Shown here: one piece after another, positions 63,556 through 64,000 of the stretch
Position numbering within the stretch: position 1 is the first letter of the stretch
How the letters are laid out: every line of letters begins with the position of its first letter
Assembly: GCA_041746135.1 (NCBI GenBank)
Contig: JBGTHQ010000002.1
Location: 1-64,000, forward strand
Reading direction: 5' to 3'
Length of the DNA stretch: 64,000 bases
DNA from: Alg239-R122 sp041746135
Lineage (GTDB): Bacteria; Pseudomonadota; Alphaproteobacteria; Sphingomonadales; Sphingomonadaceae
Translations under genes and position numbers: made by a program
Notes under the pieces: model-generated
What the model saw: only the letters and a program-made list of their open reading frames with translations
Databases searched by the model: none
Told to the model about the DNA's origin: nothing

Positions 63556-64000
63556 TATGATGCTCCCCGTTTACAAGGTTTCGAACCGATAGCCTACCTG
63601 AATAAAACTACCTGAATAAAAACTGCGCAGACCATTATAAATCTAAACGTAGGAGAGCGGACAAAGACGCATTAACTTTTTATTAAATGTTCGTGAGCGT
63701 GTCCCAAATTGGCACAGCTGGTTTTTTTAAGTGCGTTTCGTTGCTCAATTCTTTGGCAAAATGTTTTTTCATATTTGAGAGAAGAAGAAATCACCACCAA
63801 CTATCAATCACTTAATGTCCCGTGGCATCAAGTAGATGCACGCGTATGCCAATTCATGTCCGCTACAGATCAGGTTTATAAATCTGAACCCAAGAAAGCA
63901 TTTTCAGTGGCAAAAATGCTCTCACCTAAATTCTACATAGTTTGTGTATCGCGTGGATCGCACACCAAAGAGCGGCTGGATCGCAATCTGATCAGCTGTC
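63556..64000. other. Non-coding right edge with right-arm copy
   Basis: The promoter region of the PEP-CTERM gene (about 63560-63700), then AT-rich sequence with no gene. The last 107 bases (63894-64000) match the right arm of element A. Confidence 0.7.
63894..64000. repeat. Element right arm, copy C
   Basis: Aligns gap-free with 50875-50981; shared blocks include AAATTCTAC and GTATCGCGTGG. In element A this arm ends 28 bases before the att copy at 51013. Confidence 0.75.

Overview
The window reads as chromosomal DNA of a sphingomonad (Alphaproteobacteria, Sphingomonadales; a Sphingopyxis or Sphingorhabdus-like genus is my best guess). The markers are a SciP/DUF1153 regulator, a 180-kDa-type NAD-glutamate dehydrogenase, a PAS_5-like protein, a PEPxxWA-CTERM protein and high-GC core genes. 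No database search was run. Family names come from recognising motifs, and a few marginal ones are flagged.

Layout. (1) 1-8321 is the inner part of a genomic island. It is integrated at the 3' end of tRNA-Leu(CAG) (8322-8408, minus strand) and runs off the left edge. It carries a P4-type tyrosine integrase, an AlpA-like regulator, a nucleotidyltransferase-HEPN fusion protein, an IS110-family insertion sequence with a long non-coding left side, and a tightly coupled operon of HipB, HipA kinase, a PD-(D/E)xK-like protein and a HEPN-like protein. (2) 8409-32399 is core chromosome: an NDUFA9-like dehydrogenase, a TetR/hydrolase pair, rplU-rpmA, mnmA, sciP, an RND efflux operon, the large glutamate dehydrogenase and a PAS protein. 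(3) From tRNA-Thr(CGT) at 32400 to the right edge lies a tandem array of mobile elements. Copies of the tRNA 3' end plus a conserved flank of about 100 bp recur at 32431, 51013 and 62639.

Element A (about 32.4-51.0 kb) has a VapE-like helicase/primase and an integrase, as in phage satellites. Its cargo includes a four-gene defence cluster: a fused nuclease-methyltransferase, a specificity subunit, a DGQHR/deoxyribosyltransferase-like fusion and a PUA/EVE-Mrr nuclease. It also carries a small AT-rich cluster that looks like an unrecognised RiPP (ribosomally made, modified peptide) locus. That cluster has a 39-residue Cys-rich precursor, an attenuator-like terminator, an M50 protease and an unknown protein, with a lipoprotein hydrolase and an LpxL-like acyltransferase on the opposite strand. 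Element B (51.0-62.6 kb) lacks a visible integrase. It carries stress and respiration genes: alternative oxidase, a DUF1971 protein, a Crp/Fnr regulator, a broken quinol nitric-oxide reductase, a cupin-GNAT fusion, an L,D-transpeptidase, a universal stress protein and a copper-type P-ATPase. A fragment C (62.6 kb to just past the edge) holds a PEP-CTERM protein gene and a copy of element A's right arm.

Elements A and B share a duplicated XRE-regulator/SHOCT-protein module. Its regulatory region and SHOCT start are conserved, but the SHOCT proteins end in unrelated C-terminal regions. The most promising undescribed systems here are the RiPP-like cluster at 45.5-49.6 kb, the defence cluster at 32.8-38.9 kb, the HipBA-nuclease-HEPN operon at the left edge and the XRE/SHOCT module.
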